This document shows positions 5,920 through 12,610 of a stretch of 18,212 nucleotides of DNA, in pieces. The notes beneath the pieces were generated by a model, which searched no databases, had not been told where the DNA came from, and saw nothing but the letters and a program-made list of their open reading frames with translations. The stretch spans positions 1 through 18,212 of the forward strand of contig JASLIH010000469.1 of NCBI GenBank assembly GCA_030152105.1, in the 5' to 3' direction. The position numbers and the translations under genes are program-made. The stretch's first letter is position 1; every line of letters begins with the position of its first letter. This DNA is from Actinomycetes bacterium (GTDB taxonomy: Bacteria > Actinomycetota > CALGFH01).

Positions 5920-6192
5920 ATGGCCCGCACCACCCTTCGAGCGAAGGGGCAACTAACACTGCCTGACGACGTTCGTAAGGCGGCCAAGTTGGAGGAGGGG
6001 GATTTGATCGAGGCCGTAGTGTCAGACAACGGGGAGATCATCCTGCGACCGCTGGTTGCCGTCGATCGAAGCCAGGCATGGTTCTGGACGCCCGAGTGGC
6101 AGGCCGGCGAGCGTGAGGCGACCGAGGAGGCTCGGCGCGGCGAGGGGGAGCGGTTCAAGACCGACGACGACTTCCTCGACTCATTGCGGTAG
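5920..6192 (+). CDS. AbrB/MazE/SpoVT-type antitoxin (90 aa)
   Basis: Residues 1-45 are a swapped-hairpin AbrB domain: R-A-K-G-Q-L-T-L-P-D-D-V-R-K followed by E-G-D-L-I-E-A-V-V. The C-terminal half, with Q-A-W-F-W-T-P-E-W-Q-A-G-E-R-E-A and F-K-T-D-D-D-F-L-D-S-L, is the usual tail of a widespread actinobacterial antitoxin family, in which this part binds and blocks the toxin. The ATG at 5920 has AAGGGAGG eight bases upstream and was preferred over a start at 5839 without one. A strong terminator follows 13 bases after the stop. The gene is divergent from the RelE-like toxin gene, which is unusual because such pairs are normally co-transcribed. Confidence 0.85.
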   Translation: MARTTLRAKGQLTLPDDVRKAAKLEEGDLIEAVVSDNGEIILRPLVAVDRSQAWFWTPEWQAGEREATEEARRGEGERFKTDDDFLDSLR

Positions 6193-6205
6193 CCAACGAC
6201 ATGTA

Positions 6206-6236
6206 AGTGAGAGCCACCACCACGGTGGCTCTCACT
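6206..6236. terminator. bidirectional terminator hairpin
   Basis: AGTGAGAGCCACC (6206-6218) is exactly complementary to GGTGGCTCTCACT (6224-6236) with the 5-base loop ACCAC. It stands between the convergent ends of the antitoxin gene and the ATPase gene and probably terminates both. Confidence 0.85.
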
Positions 6237-6252
6237 GTTCTGCGGCTGGTAT

Positions 6253-6398
6253 CCCAGTGTCCCAAGTGTCCCAATGTCCCAATGCCTGGTCACGGCCCTA
6301 ATCCTCGTCGCTGCCGTTTGTGACACTGTCCCGAGCGTTGTCCCGTTGCTCACCCTCGCTGACCTGCGAATGGGACGATGGGACACTTGGGACACTGG
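6253..6398. repeat. iteron-like GTCCC repeats in inverted arrays, candidate origin
   Basis: GTGTCCCA occurs at 6257-6264 and 6266-6273 and ATGTCCCA at 6274-6281. TGTCCCG and TTGTCCCG follow at 6327-6333 and 6338-6345. The reverse complement then appears at 6371-6378, 6379-6386 and 6388-6395. The outer arrays make a perfect 20-bp inverted repeat, CCAGTGTCCCAAGTGTCCCA (6254-6273) against 6379-6398, with a 105-base spacer. The arrays cover the 3' end of the RepA-like ATPase gene and the bases after it, as plasmid iterons often lie beside their initiator gene. Origin function is inferred. Confidence 0.65.
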
Positions 6399-7380
6399 TG
6401 TAGTAGCCGCGAGACAGCTTCTGCAGTCGGCCCGCGTCGGCCAGGCGCTTGAGGTAGCGCCGGGCGTCCGGGCCGAACTTCTCCTCGACCTCGTGGGCCC
6501 GGACGCCCGGCGGGTTGGCGGCGACGAAGGCGATGATCTCGGCTGAGCGGTCACCGAGCCCGCCAGTCAGCCGCACCTGGCGGGCTCGGGAGGAGGCCTC
6601 GTCGAGGCCGGCGCCGTCAAGGTCCCAGGCGCACCCGTCGACGAGCTGGAGCGCGTACTCGCCCTCGGGGACGTCGCGGCCGGTGATCTTGAGCAGCCCC
6701 GAGGTCTCGTGCCGGGAGCGGGTGAGCACGATCACGGTGTCGGCGGCGCCGGCCAGGCCGTGGGTGCCGCTGACGGAGTCGACGAAGTCATCGGCCGCGG
6801 CCTTGCGATCGTGGTGATTGGTGAGCAGGGTCATGCCGGGGTGCTCGTCGGCGACCCGCTTGAGGGTGGTCCCGACGCGGTAGTCGCGCCCGTAGCTTGT
6901 CTCGCCGTGCTCGGCGGGTGGCATGACCTTGCCGAGGGTGTCGAGGATCACCAGGGGCGGCACGTCGTGTTGCCGGTCGAGCCACGCGGCGATCGTGTCG
7001 AGGACGGGGCCTTCGACCCTGATGAGGTACTCGAACTCGCGGGGGATCGGATCGCCACCCAGCAGCTTGCGGCAGCGGTCCTGAAGGCGCCGATCGCCGT
7101 CCTCCAAGGCCAGGTACAACGTCGGGCGCCGGGGGACGGCGATGCTTAGCGCTCTGCCGCCGGTCGCGGCGGCCAGCGCGACGGTGAGGACGAACCAGCT
7201 CTTGCCGATCTTGGGCGGGCCGACCAACAGCACCGACCCCTCCGGGACCACGCCCGGGACGGCGTAGGCCAGCGGCGGAAAGTTCTGGGCGTCCAGCCAA
7301 GCGCCGTTGCGGAGCCCGGCAAGGAGGGGCGCAGCGTCGGGCGTGCCGTGGTCGGGTGGGTCGTAGAGGATGCCGCTCAT
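6298..7380 (-). CDS. RepA/RadA-like replicative ATPase with C-terminal winged helix (360 aa)
   Basis: This is a RecA-fold ATPase of the RepA (plasmid helicase)/RadA type. Walker A is G-P-P-K-I-G-K-S (54-61) and Walker B is L-V-I-L-D-T-L (143-149). Y-L-A-L-E-D (89-94) holds a candidate catalytic Glu93, and T-N-H-H-D-R-K (187-193) and S-G-T-H-G-L-A-G-A-A-D-T (204-215) match later motifs of the family. Residues about 278-327 read as a winged helix (A-E-I-I-A-F-V-A-A-N-P and D-A-R-R-Y-L-K-R-L-A-D-A-G-R-L), suggesting DNA binding. The acidic tail is partly encoded by the GTCCC repeats (S-V-P-S-V-P). The ATG at 7380 overlaps the previous stop (ATGA). Likely the element's replicative helicase/initiator; an exact family needs a search. 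Confidence 0.85.
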   Translation of the reverse strand: MSGILYDPPDHGTPDAAPLLAGLRNGAWLDAQNFPPLAYAVPGVVPEGSVLLVGPPKIGKSWFVLTVALAAATGGRALSIAVPRRPTLYLALEDGDRRLQDRCRKLLGGDPIPREFEYLIRVEGPVLDTIAAWLDRQHDVPPLVILDTLGKVMPPAEHGETSYGRDYRVGTTLKRVADEHPGMTLLTNHHDRKAAADDFVDSVSGTHGLAGAADTVIVLTRSRHETSGLLKITGRDVPEGEYALQLVDGCAWDLDGAGLDEASSRARQVRLTGGLGDRSAEIIAFVAANPPGVRAHEVEEKFGPDARRYLKRLADAGRLQKLSRGYYTSVPSVPSSHSQVSEGEQRDNARDSVTNGSDED

Positions 7381-7601
7381 CGCCTGGCCGCCTTGCGCAG
7401 CTCGGCGACCTCCAACTCGAGGGCGCGCAGCAGCACGATGACCTCGCCGACCAGGCTCCACATGACCCGCTGGTCGGGGATGGCATCGACCCGGCTGCGG
7501 GCCTCGTCGACCAGGTCGTCGACCTCGGCCAGCTTGGCGCCAACCCAGCAGGCGAGCAGCTCGCCAACGGGGGCGGGGTCAGTGTCGTGGGGTAAGCTCA
7601 T
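7377..7601 (-). CDS. small helical protein coupled to the ATPase gene (74 aa)
   Basis: I recognise no family. The ATG at 7601 has CAGGA at a fair distance and is preferred to a start at 7832, which would cross the excisionase gene in another frame. The protein is almost wholly helical: L-L-A-C-W-V-G-A-K-L-A-E-V-D-D-L-V-D-E-A-R in the first half, and V-I-V-L-L-R-A-L-E-L-E-V-A-E-L-R-K in the second, which fits a coiled coil. It overlaps the ATPase gene by four bases, so it may be a partner or loader for it. It lies 83 bases downstream of the excisionase-like gene on the same strand, so all three may form one operon. Confidence 0.65.
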   Translation of the reverse strand: MSLPHDTDPAPVGELLACWVGAKLAEVDDLVDEARSRVDAIPDQRVMWSLVGEVIVLLRALELEVAELRKAARR

Positions 7602-7684
7602 CTTGGTCCTGCTTGCTGTTGGGGTCGGCGGGGCGTTCGGTGTCGAGGCCGGTTTGGCGATGCAGTCGCCGCCGGCCTCCGCCG

Positions 7685-7873
7685 TCACCGGGCACGAGCG
7701 AGCGTCTCCTGCTCGGCTTCCCACCGCTCGATCTCGTCGAGGCGGTACAGCAGCCGGCGTCCGACCTTCACGGGTGTCGGGCCTTTGCCGAGCAGGTGCC
7801 AGTTGTGGAGCGTCTTGGGCTGCAGACGCCATCTCGCTGCCACCTCCTCGACGGTCAGGCGGGTGGGTGGCAT
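7685..7873 (-). CDS. xis: excisionase-like HTH protein (62 aa)
   Basis: The protein is a short MerR-like/HTH_17 helix-turn-helix: R-L-T-V-E-E-V-A-A-R-W-R-L-Q-P-K-T-L-H-N-W, then the wing with G-P-T-P-V-K-V-G-R-R-L-L-Y-R and the closing E-I-E-R-W-E. This is the standard layout of small excisionases in actinobacterial integrative elements and prophages, which bend DNA at attachment sites and push the integrase towards excision. The ATG at 7873 follows GGAGG. It is divergent from the regulator and integrase genes across a 118-base control region with paired repeats. The symbol follows family convention; the protein might instead act only as a repressor. Confidence 0.82.
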   Translation of the reverse strand: MPPTRLTVEEVAARWRLQPKTLHNWHLLGKGPTPVKVGRRLLYRLDEIERWEAEQETLARAR

Positions 7874-7893
7874 CCGACGGCCTCCAGGGGGGG

Positions 7894-7990
7894 GTCTAGC
7901 CTCGCTAGGGTGATATCGGGAACAGGAAAGCACGTCCTTGCGATTCCCGCAACTACCCTCGCTAGCCTAGACACTTCCCGACACTTCCCG
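7894..7990. promoter_or_regulatory. divergent control region with paired inverted and direct repeats
   Basis: The 18-base arms at 7894-7911 (GTCTAGCCTCGCTAGGGT) and 7955-7972 (ACCCTCGCTAGCCTAGAC) are imperfect inverted repeats, 15 of 18 matching. Both contain CCTCGCTAG in the same orientation (7900-7908 and 7957-7965). A tandem ACACTTCCCG follows at 7971-7980 and 7981-7990. TTGCGA (7938-7943) with TAGCCT (7963-7968) is a possible rightward promoter, though its spacer is 19 bases. The layout suggests a switch operated by the excisionase-like protein, the HTH regulator or both. Confidence 0.5.
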
Positions 7991-7991
7991 T

Positions 7992-8732
7992 ATGCTCGGC
8001 GGCATGGCACCAAGACGAACGACTCTCAGTGCGGGGAATGGTGGATGGGTGCGCGTCACCATCGATGCCGACCCACCGTTCGAGATGCGTGTTCGGCCGA
8101 ACGACCGGGGTCGCTTGGAGGTCGTCGAGCTGCGGTTGGCGCCGGGCGGACCTATCGACTCGACCGCCCTCCGGCAGGTGCCGCTCGCGCACGCCGAGGG
8201 CCTGGTGAACGCGGCGAACCTCCGCGAGTACATCGTCGAGAGGCTGGAGGTGCCCGGGCCGATGGTGTTCGATCGCACCGATCAAGTTGTCGAAGGCGGC
8301 CCGTTGGAGGCGCATGCAGGCGTGGCAACAGGATCGGGCGCGGCGCTCCCGCCCGAGGCTGTCACCGGGAGTAAGCACGCCAGCGGCGCGGCGATCGGGC
8401 AACAGCGCATAAGCGGGTTCGCCAGAGGGGGCCGGTTCTTCGAGGTGCCCGTCGGCCAGGCCGTCGAGGGGGAGGAGGCGCTGCCGATCGAGGTGGTGGT
8501 GGGTGCCAGGCGCCCGCGCGCCCGGCTGCGCGTCCCGACGTCCAACCCCAAACCGGCGAGCTTCTACCGGCAGGTCGCGGACGCCTACACGGGGTTGAGG
8601 GCGCAGGGCAACCGCCCGGCGGTCGAGCTTGCCGAGGCGAACGGCGTGCCGATTACCACGGTCCACAGATGGATTCGGCGGGCACGGGAACTCGGGTACC
8701 TGCCGCCCGGGCAGAAAGGCAGGGCCGGGTGA
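7992..8732 (+). CDS. HTH regulator upstream of and overlapping the integrase gene (246 aa)
   Basis: The C-terminal 60 residues form a helix-turn-helix: F-Y-R-Q-V-A-D-A-Y, A-V-E-L-A-E-A-N-G-V-P-I-T-T-V-H-R-W-I-R-R-A-R-E-L-G-Y-L-P-P. This matches regulators commonly seen next to integrases in actinobacterial elements. The N-terminal 80 residues form a beta-rich domain (V-R-V-T-I-D, E-M-R-V-R-P-N-D-R-G-R-L-E-V-V-E-L-R-L) and the middle is low in structure. The start is uncertain: ATG at 7992 and ATG at 8004 both lack a ribosome binding site, and a leaderless or short-leader transcript is possible. The stop overlaps the integrase start (GTGA). It probably controls integrase and excisionase expression; this is inferred from position and the HTH. 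Confidence 0.75.
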   Translation: MLGGMAPRRTTLSAGNGGWVRVTIDADPPFEMRVRPNDRGRLEVVELRLAPGGPIDSTALRQVPLAHAEGLVNAANLREYIVERLEVPGPMVFDRTDQVVEGGPLEAHAGVATGSGAALPPEAVTGSKHASGAAIGQQRISGFARGGRFFEVPVGQAVEGEEALPIEVVVGARRPRARLRVPTSNPKPASFYRQVADAYTGLRAQGNRPAVELAEANGVPITTVHRWIRRARELGYLPPGQKGRAG

Positions 8733-9877
8733 GCCACGTCGAGAAGCGGACCCGCGACGGCAGGGTGACCTACCGAGCCCGGTGGCGCGAGGCCAGCGGC
8801 CGGGAGCGCGTCAGAACCTTCAACCGCATGACCGACGCCCGCCGGTTCCTGGCCGAGGTCGAGGACTCCAAGTACCGGGGCGCCTACGTCGACCCGAGCG
8901 CGGGCCGCCTCGACGTCGGCGCGCAAGCCGAGCGATGGTTCGCCTCGACGGCGGCGCTTAAGCCGACCACCAGACGCGACTACCGAAGCCTGCTCGACTG
9001 CCACGTCCTGCCACGGTTCCGGGACTGGCCGCTTGCCGGCGTCGACACCCTGGCCGTGCGCGAGTGGGTCGCCGCCCTGGTCGACGGCGGGCTCGGCCCC
9101 AAGCGGGCCGGGAAGGCGCTCCAGGTGCTCTCGCTCGTCCTCTCCAGCGCCGTCGAGGGCGGCAAGCTGGCCCGCAACGCAACCTCGGGGGTGAAGCCGC
9201 CGAAGGTGCAGCGCCGGGAGATGCTGTTCCTCGACGCCACCCAGGTCGAGACGCTCGCGGCAGCCATCGACCCGCGCTACCGCGTGCTGGTGCTGTTCTC
9301 CGCCTACGCGGGCCTGCGACCCTGCGAGGTGGTCGCGCTCAAGGTCGGGCGGCTCGACCTGCTGCGGGGCACGGCCCGGGTTGCGGAGGCCGCGCCCGAG
9401 GTCGCCGGCCGGCTCCGCTGGGGCACGGTGAAGACCCACGAGGCCCGCACCGTCATGCTCCCCCGGTTCCTGCGGGAGGAGCTTGCCGCGCACCTGACCG
9501 GGCGGGCGGTCGGCCCTGAGGACCTCGTGTTCACCGCGCCGCTGGGCGGGCCGCTGCGCGACTCGAAGTGGGTGCCGGGCTACTTCAAGCCTGCTGTCCG
9601 CGTGGCCGGGCTGCCCGCGGGCCTGCGCTGGTACGACCTACGGCACACCTGCGCGAGCCTGCTGATCCGCGAGGGCGCCAGCGTCAAGGCCGTGCAGCGC
9701 CAGCTCGGCCACGCGACCGCGAGCATCACCCTGGACACCTACGGACACCTGTACGGCGACGAGGTGGAGGCGCTCGCCGAGCGGCTGGAGCGGCTCCGCG
9801 CTGCGGTAGTCGCGACCCCAGCGCGACCCACCGACGCCCCGGCCGTCGTTCCACTCGCCAAAGGCGCAGGTAGATGA
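8729..9877 (+). CDS. int: tyrosine site-specific integrase (382 aa)
   Basis: This is a full-length phage-type tyrosine recombinase. An N-terminal arm-binding region (V-T-Y-R-A-R-W-R, residues 13-20) is followed by a SAM-like core-binding domain (about 60-160) and a catalytic domain with R197 (A-G-L-R-P-C-E-V), K235, R305 in Y-D-L-R-H, H328 (Q-L-G-H) and nucleophile Y338 (L-D-T-Y-G-H). The usual first histidine of the H-x-x-R box is Tyr302, a tolerated variant. The GTG start overlaps the regulator stop by four bases, so the pair is coupled. The gene ends 14 bases from the 3' end of tRNA-Leu, the classic arrangement of an element inserted in a tRNA 3' end. It should catalyse integration and, with the excisionase, excision. 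Confidence 0.95.
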   Translation: MSHVEKRTRDGRVTYRARWREASGRERVRTFNRMTDARRFLAEVEDSKYRGAYVDPSAGRLDVGAQAERWFASTAALKPTTRRDYRSLLDCHVLPRFRDWPLAGVDTLAVREWVAALVDGGLGPKRAGKALQVLSLVLSSAVEGGKLARNATSGVKPPKVQRREMLFLDATQVETLAAAIDPRYRVLVLFSAYAGLRPCEVVALKVGRLDLLRGTARVAEAAPEVAGRLRWGTVKTHEARTVMLPRFLREELAAHLTGRAVGPEDLVFTAPLGGPLRDSKWVPGYFKPAVRVAGLPAGLRWYDLRHTCASLLIREGASVKAVQRQLGHATASITLDTYGHLYGDEVEALAERLERLRAAVVATPARPTDAPAVVPLAKGAGR

Positions 9878-9890
9878 CTCGGGTGCCGAG

Positions 9891-9976
9891 TGCCGGAGGA
9901 GGGGCTCGAACCCTCATGCCCTTGCGGGGCCCAACGCTTTTAAGGCGCGGCTGTCTGCCGATTCCAGCACTCCGGC
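9891..9976 (-). tRNA. tRNA-Leu(UAA)
   Basis: On the minus strand GCCGGAG (9976-9970) pairs with CTCCGGC over all seven acceptor positions, followed by discriminator A at 9891. The D arm CTG/CAG, anticodon loop CTTAAAA (anticodon TAA at 9942-9940), a long variable arm (GCCC/GGGC) and the T arm GAGGG-TTCGAGC-CCCTC are all present, as expected for a class II leucine tRNA. The pair at 27-43 is a C-U mismatch. CCA is not encoded. The 3' half next to the integrase is the presumed attachment core. A small hairpin (9877-9891) directly adjoins the 3' end. Confidence 0.95.
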
Positions 9977-9992
9977 GCTGACCTGCCAGGCT

Positions 9993-9998
9993 AGGGTA
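9993..9998 (-). promoter_or_regulatory. possible -10 box for the tRNA gene
   Basis: TACCCT on the minus strand (9998-9993) fits the actinobacterial TAnnnT pattern and lies 17 bases before the mature tRNA 5' end. No clear -35 box is seen. Confidence 0.25.
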
Positions 9999-10028
9999 CC
10001 GGGTGGGGTGTGGAGCCGGGCGACCGGG

Positions 10029-10697
10029 TCAGCGGTCGGCGGGGGCGCGGTCCTCGTCGGGCTCGGTGGGGAGGGAGCGGCGCTGCTCCCTCCAGCGCCG
10101 GTACAGCCACCAGCCGGCGGCGGCGACGACGAGCACGGCGATCAGGATGGAGATGGGCCGCAGGAGGTGCTCCACCTTCTGCCACTGGCTGCCGAGGGCG
10201 TAGCCCAGGGCGGCCAGGGCGAAGGTCCAGGGCAGGCAGCCGAGCAAGGTGTAGACCGAGAAGCGGACGAAGGGCATCTGGGCGATGCCGGCGGGCAGGC
10301 TGATGAAGGTCCGCACCACCGGGAGCAGGCGGGACCCGAACACGGCGGCCTCGCCGTGGCGGTCGAACCAGACCTCGGCCCGGTCGATCTCGTGCTGGCG
10401 CAGGAAGACATAGCGGCCCCAGCGCTCGATCAGCGGCCTGCCGCCGCGCCACCCGACCCCCCAGGCGATCCAGGAGCCGACCAGGTTGCCGAGGGTGCCG
10501 GCCAGGCCGACGGCCACGAAGTTGAGCTGCCGGCCTTCCTGGCCGAGGCTGGCCACGAAGCTGGCGTTGGCCAGCGCGCCCCCGAACAGCATGGTGATCT
10601 CGCTGGGCACAGGGATACAGGCCGACTCGAGGAGCATGAGGACGAAGATGGCCAGCAGCCCGTACTCGAGGATGGTCTCGGTGATCAGTTGCTCCAC
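10029..10697 (-). CDS. DedA-family integral membrane protein (222 aa)
   Basis: The protein belongs to the DedA/VTT (SNARE-associated) superfamily of inner-membrane proteins, some of which are linked to undecaprenyl-phosphate or phospholipid flipping. It shows E24 with P-V-P-S-E (29-33) after the first hydrophobic segment, F-G-S-R-L-L-P-V-V-R (120-129), P-A-G (135-137), several membrane helices and a basic cytoplasmic tail. The GTG at 10697 is preceded by AGGAG. The length is normal for the family. It lies 46 bases downstream of the DtxR/MntR-type gene on the same strand, so it may share its transcript, and it ends 52 bases before the tRNA. The substrate cannot be told from the sequence. Confidence 0.9.
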   Translation of the reverse strand: MEQLITETILEYGLLAIFVLMLLESACIPVPSEITMLFGGALANASFVASLGQEGRQLNFVAVGLAGTLGNLVGSWIAWGVGWRGGRPLIERWGRYVFLRQHEIDRAEVWFDRHGEAAVFGSRLLPVVRTFISLPAGIAQMPFVRFSVYTLLGCLPWTFALAALGYALGSQWQKVEHLLRPISILIAVLVVAAAGWWLYRRWREQRRSLPTEPDEDRAPADR

Positions 10698-10743
10698 ACG
10701 TGCTCCTGGGAAGGCCTCGTCGGGTCCGAGGAACTGTATCCGA

Positions 10744-11478
10744 CTACCGGCTCCAGTGGGTGTCGCCGAGGAGGTAGGCGGTGGCCAGGCTCTCGGGGTC
10801 CTGCTCGGCCGGAAGGCCGTCGCCCGGGCGCTCGACCGCGACCGAGATCGTCCGGGCCGCGAACAGGGGCAGCTCGGACGGCCCGTGCGGGCCCTCCAGC
10901 CGGGCCAGGTCCTCGCCGAAGGCGACGATGGTGTAGCTGACCGTTGGCTCGACCCCGGCCCGGCGGAACATCCGCAGCAGGTCGTGGTCCTCGTTCTCGA
11001 ACCGGAGGATGCGCACGACGCTGCCGGTGGAGGCGGCGGTCAGGGGCACGCCGGGCTCGCGCGGGTAGTCGCCGATCGGGTGGCCGTGAGGGCAGGTCCG
11101 GGCCTCGCCGATCATCTCCAGCATGCGGGCCTCCAGCGCCGGGGTGACGCCCATCTCGAAGGCCTCGGCCTCCTCGTGGACCTCGTCCCAGGGCACGCCC
11201 ATGATCTTGACCAGGAACGCCTCGACCAGCCGGTGGCGGCTGACCACGTGCTTGGCCACCTCGACGCCCTTGGCGGTGAGGGCGATCCGCTTGCCAGGGC
11301 CGCGGTCGACCAGGCCCTCGCCCTCGAGGCGGCGGACCATGCCGGTGACGCTGGGCGGCGACACCTGCATCGCCCTGGCCAGGTTGGTCGGCGTCCGCTC
11401 GATGCCGGCCTCGCCGAGCCAGTAGAGGGACTCCAGGTACTCCTGGATCGCCGGGGTGAGGGTGGCGCTGTCGGTCAT
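10744..11478 (-). CDS. DtxR/MntR-family metal-dependent regulator (244 aa)
   Basis: Residues 8-70 are the winged helix (Y-L-E-S-L-Y-W-L and P-P-S-V-T-G-M-V-R-R-L), followed by the dimerisation and metal domain and a C-terminal FeoA/SH3-like domain (about 150-235). By eye alignment the metal positions are E13 and E16 (like Asp8/Glu11 of Bacillus MntR), H82 (like His77), E105 and E108 (like Glu99/Glu102). The residue matching His103 is Met109. DtxR's Cys102 position is also Glu, so the site is more MntR-like than DtxR-like. Family members repress Mn or Fe uptake genes when metal-loaded. The neighbours are a cupredoxin lipoprotein and DedA, not transporters, so the regulon is probably elsewhere. 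The start has only a weak binding site. Confidence 0.92.
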   Translation of the reverse strand: MTDSATLTPAIQEYLESLYWLGEAGIERTPTNLARAMQVSPPSVTGMVRRLEGEGLVDRGPGKRIALTAKGVEVAKHVVSRHRLVEAFLVKIMGVPWDEVHEEAEAFEMGVTPALEARMLEMIGEARTCPHGHPIGDYPREPGVPLTAASTGSVVRILRFENEDHDLLRMFRRAGVEPTVSYTIVAFGEDLARLEGPHGPSELPLFAARTISVAVERPGDGLPAEQDPESLATAYLLGDTHWSR

Positions 11479-11509
11479 GGCCCTATGGTACGTCGCGCCG
11501 CCGGTCCGG

Positions 11510-11878
11510 TCAGCCGGAGGTGCTGGCGGTCACCACCACGCGGCCGTCCATGCCGGCGTGCAGGTCGCAGTGGTAGCGGTACTCGCCGGCCCGCTCGAAG
11601 CGGTGGCTGAAGGTGCCCCTGGTCTGGTTCCCGGAGGCGAACCCGTCCCCCTTGACGTTGTGGGGGACCGACCCGTCGTCGAAGCGCCAGGTGACCTCGG
11701 TGCCCGGCGCCACCTCGATCGCCGGGGGGAGGAACTTGAGGTCCTTGGCCTCGACGGTGGTGACGCCGCGGGCCGGCGGGGTGTCGGCGGGGGAGGCGGC
11801 CGGGCCGGTCTGGCAGGCGGTCAATGTGAACGTGAGCACAAGGACGAGGGTGGCGAGGAGACGGGGGCGGGCTGGCAC
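11510..11878 (-). CDS. cupredoxin (plastocyanin-like) lipoprotein (122 aa)
   Basis: The N-terminus is a lipoprotein signal: basic start, hydrophobic LLATLVLVLTFTL, and lipobox L-T-A-C with Cys22 as the lipidated residue. A short Ala/Pro linker leads to a type I copper domain with ligands H73 (V-P-H-N-V), C104 and H107 (Y-H-C-D-L-H), and M110 (A-G-M). The mature protein should be membrane-anchored and exposed on the outer side, carrying electrons or binding copper. The GTG at 11878 follows AAGGAG. It is 31 bases upstream of the DtxR/MntR-type gene and 21 bases downstream of the DUF4190-like gene, so the three may be one operon. The redox partner is unknown. Confidence 0.93.
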   Translation of the reverse strand: MPARPRLLATLVLVLTFTLTACQTGPAASPADTPPARGVTTVEAKDLKFLPPAIEVAPGTEVTWRFDDGSVPHNVKGDGFASGNQTRGTFSHRFERAGEYRYHCDLHAGMDGRVVVTASTSG

Positions 11879-11899
11879 GGAGGCTCCTTGGCGGGACGG

Positions 11900-12514
11900 T
11901 CAGTAGCGGGAGCCGAGCGAGGCCACGGCGATCAGCACGCCGACCAGGATCAGGACGGCGGTCAGGGCGAGCTCGACGATGGCGATGATGCGGGCCGCCC
12001 TGGCCTGCTCCAGGCCGGTCAGCCGGCCGTTGGACTCCTCGATGCGCTTCTGGGCGCTGTTGGCCAGGACCAGGGCGACGATGGCGCCGACGGGGGCGCA
12101 GATGAAGAACCCGACCACGGCGATGACCAGTGCCGCCGTGGCCGAGCTGTCGGTCTGCGGGCCCGGCGGGTAGCCGTACCCGTAGCCGGGCGGGGGCCCG
12201 TACCCCGGCTGCCCGTACCCGGGCTGGCCATAGCCGCTCTGTCCAGGGTGGACCGGGCCGTAGCCCGGCTGGGCGGGATCGGAGGCGGGCGGCGGAGGCA
12301 CCTGCGGCCAGCTCGGCCCGGGCGGTGGCACCGGCGGACCGGGCGCTGCCGGCGGGTCCAGGGGTGCGGTCGGAGACGGCGGCCAGGGCGCTGGCGTTGG
12401 GTCGGGGACCGGGGCGGTGGGGGTCGGGTCACCCGGCGGGGGAGGGGGGCCGGGACGCTCGGCCGGGCGGTCGTCGGGGGCGCCGGCGGGGAGGCCAGGC
12501 TGGTCGTCGGGCAT
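11900..12514 (-). CDS. DUF4190-like membrane protein with Pro/Gly/Tyr-rich N-terminus (204 aa)
   Basis: The first 115 residues are almost pure Pro, Ala, Gly and Tyr, ending in G-Y-G-Q-P repeats (Q-P-G-Y-G three times in succession). Two transmembrane helices follow (about 125-150 and 178-200), with a charged loop (A-Q-K-R-I-E-E-S-N-G-R) between. This matches the DUF4190 layout common in actinobacteria, where the disordered part is cytoplasmic. The function is unknown. The ATG at 12514 has GAGGAG upstream. The 96 bases before it are GC-rich and contain a GCGCGCC/GGCGCGC-type repeat but no promoter I can name with confidence. The gene lies 21 bases upstream of the cupredoxin gene. Confidence 0.8.
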   Translation of the reverse strand: MPDDQPGLPAGAPDDRPAERPGPPPPPGDPTPTAPVPDPTPAPWPPSPTAPLDPPAAPGPPVPPPGPSWPQVPPPPASDPAQPGYGPVHPGQSGYGQPGYGQPGYGPPPGYGYGYPPGPQTDSSATAALVIAVVGFFICAPVGAIVALVLANSAQKRIEESNGRLTGLEQARAARIIAIVELALTAVLILVGVLIAVASLGSRY

Positions 12515-12610
12515 CTACGGCTCCTCGTGTTCGCGCTCGTGCGCCGCGCCGGCGCGCCACCGGCCGGGCGCGCAGTACACCATACGACGGGTCCTGCCGG
12601 GATGGTGGGA

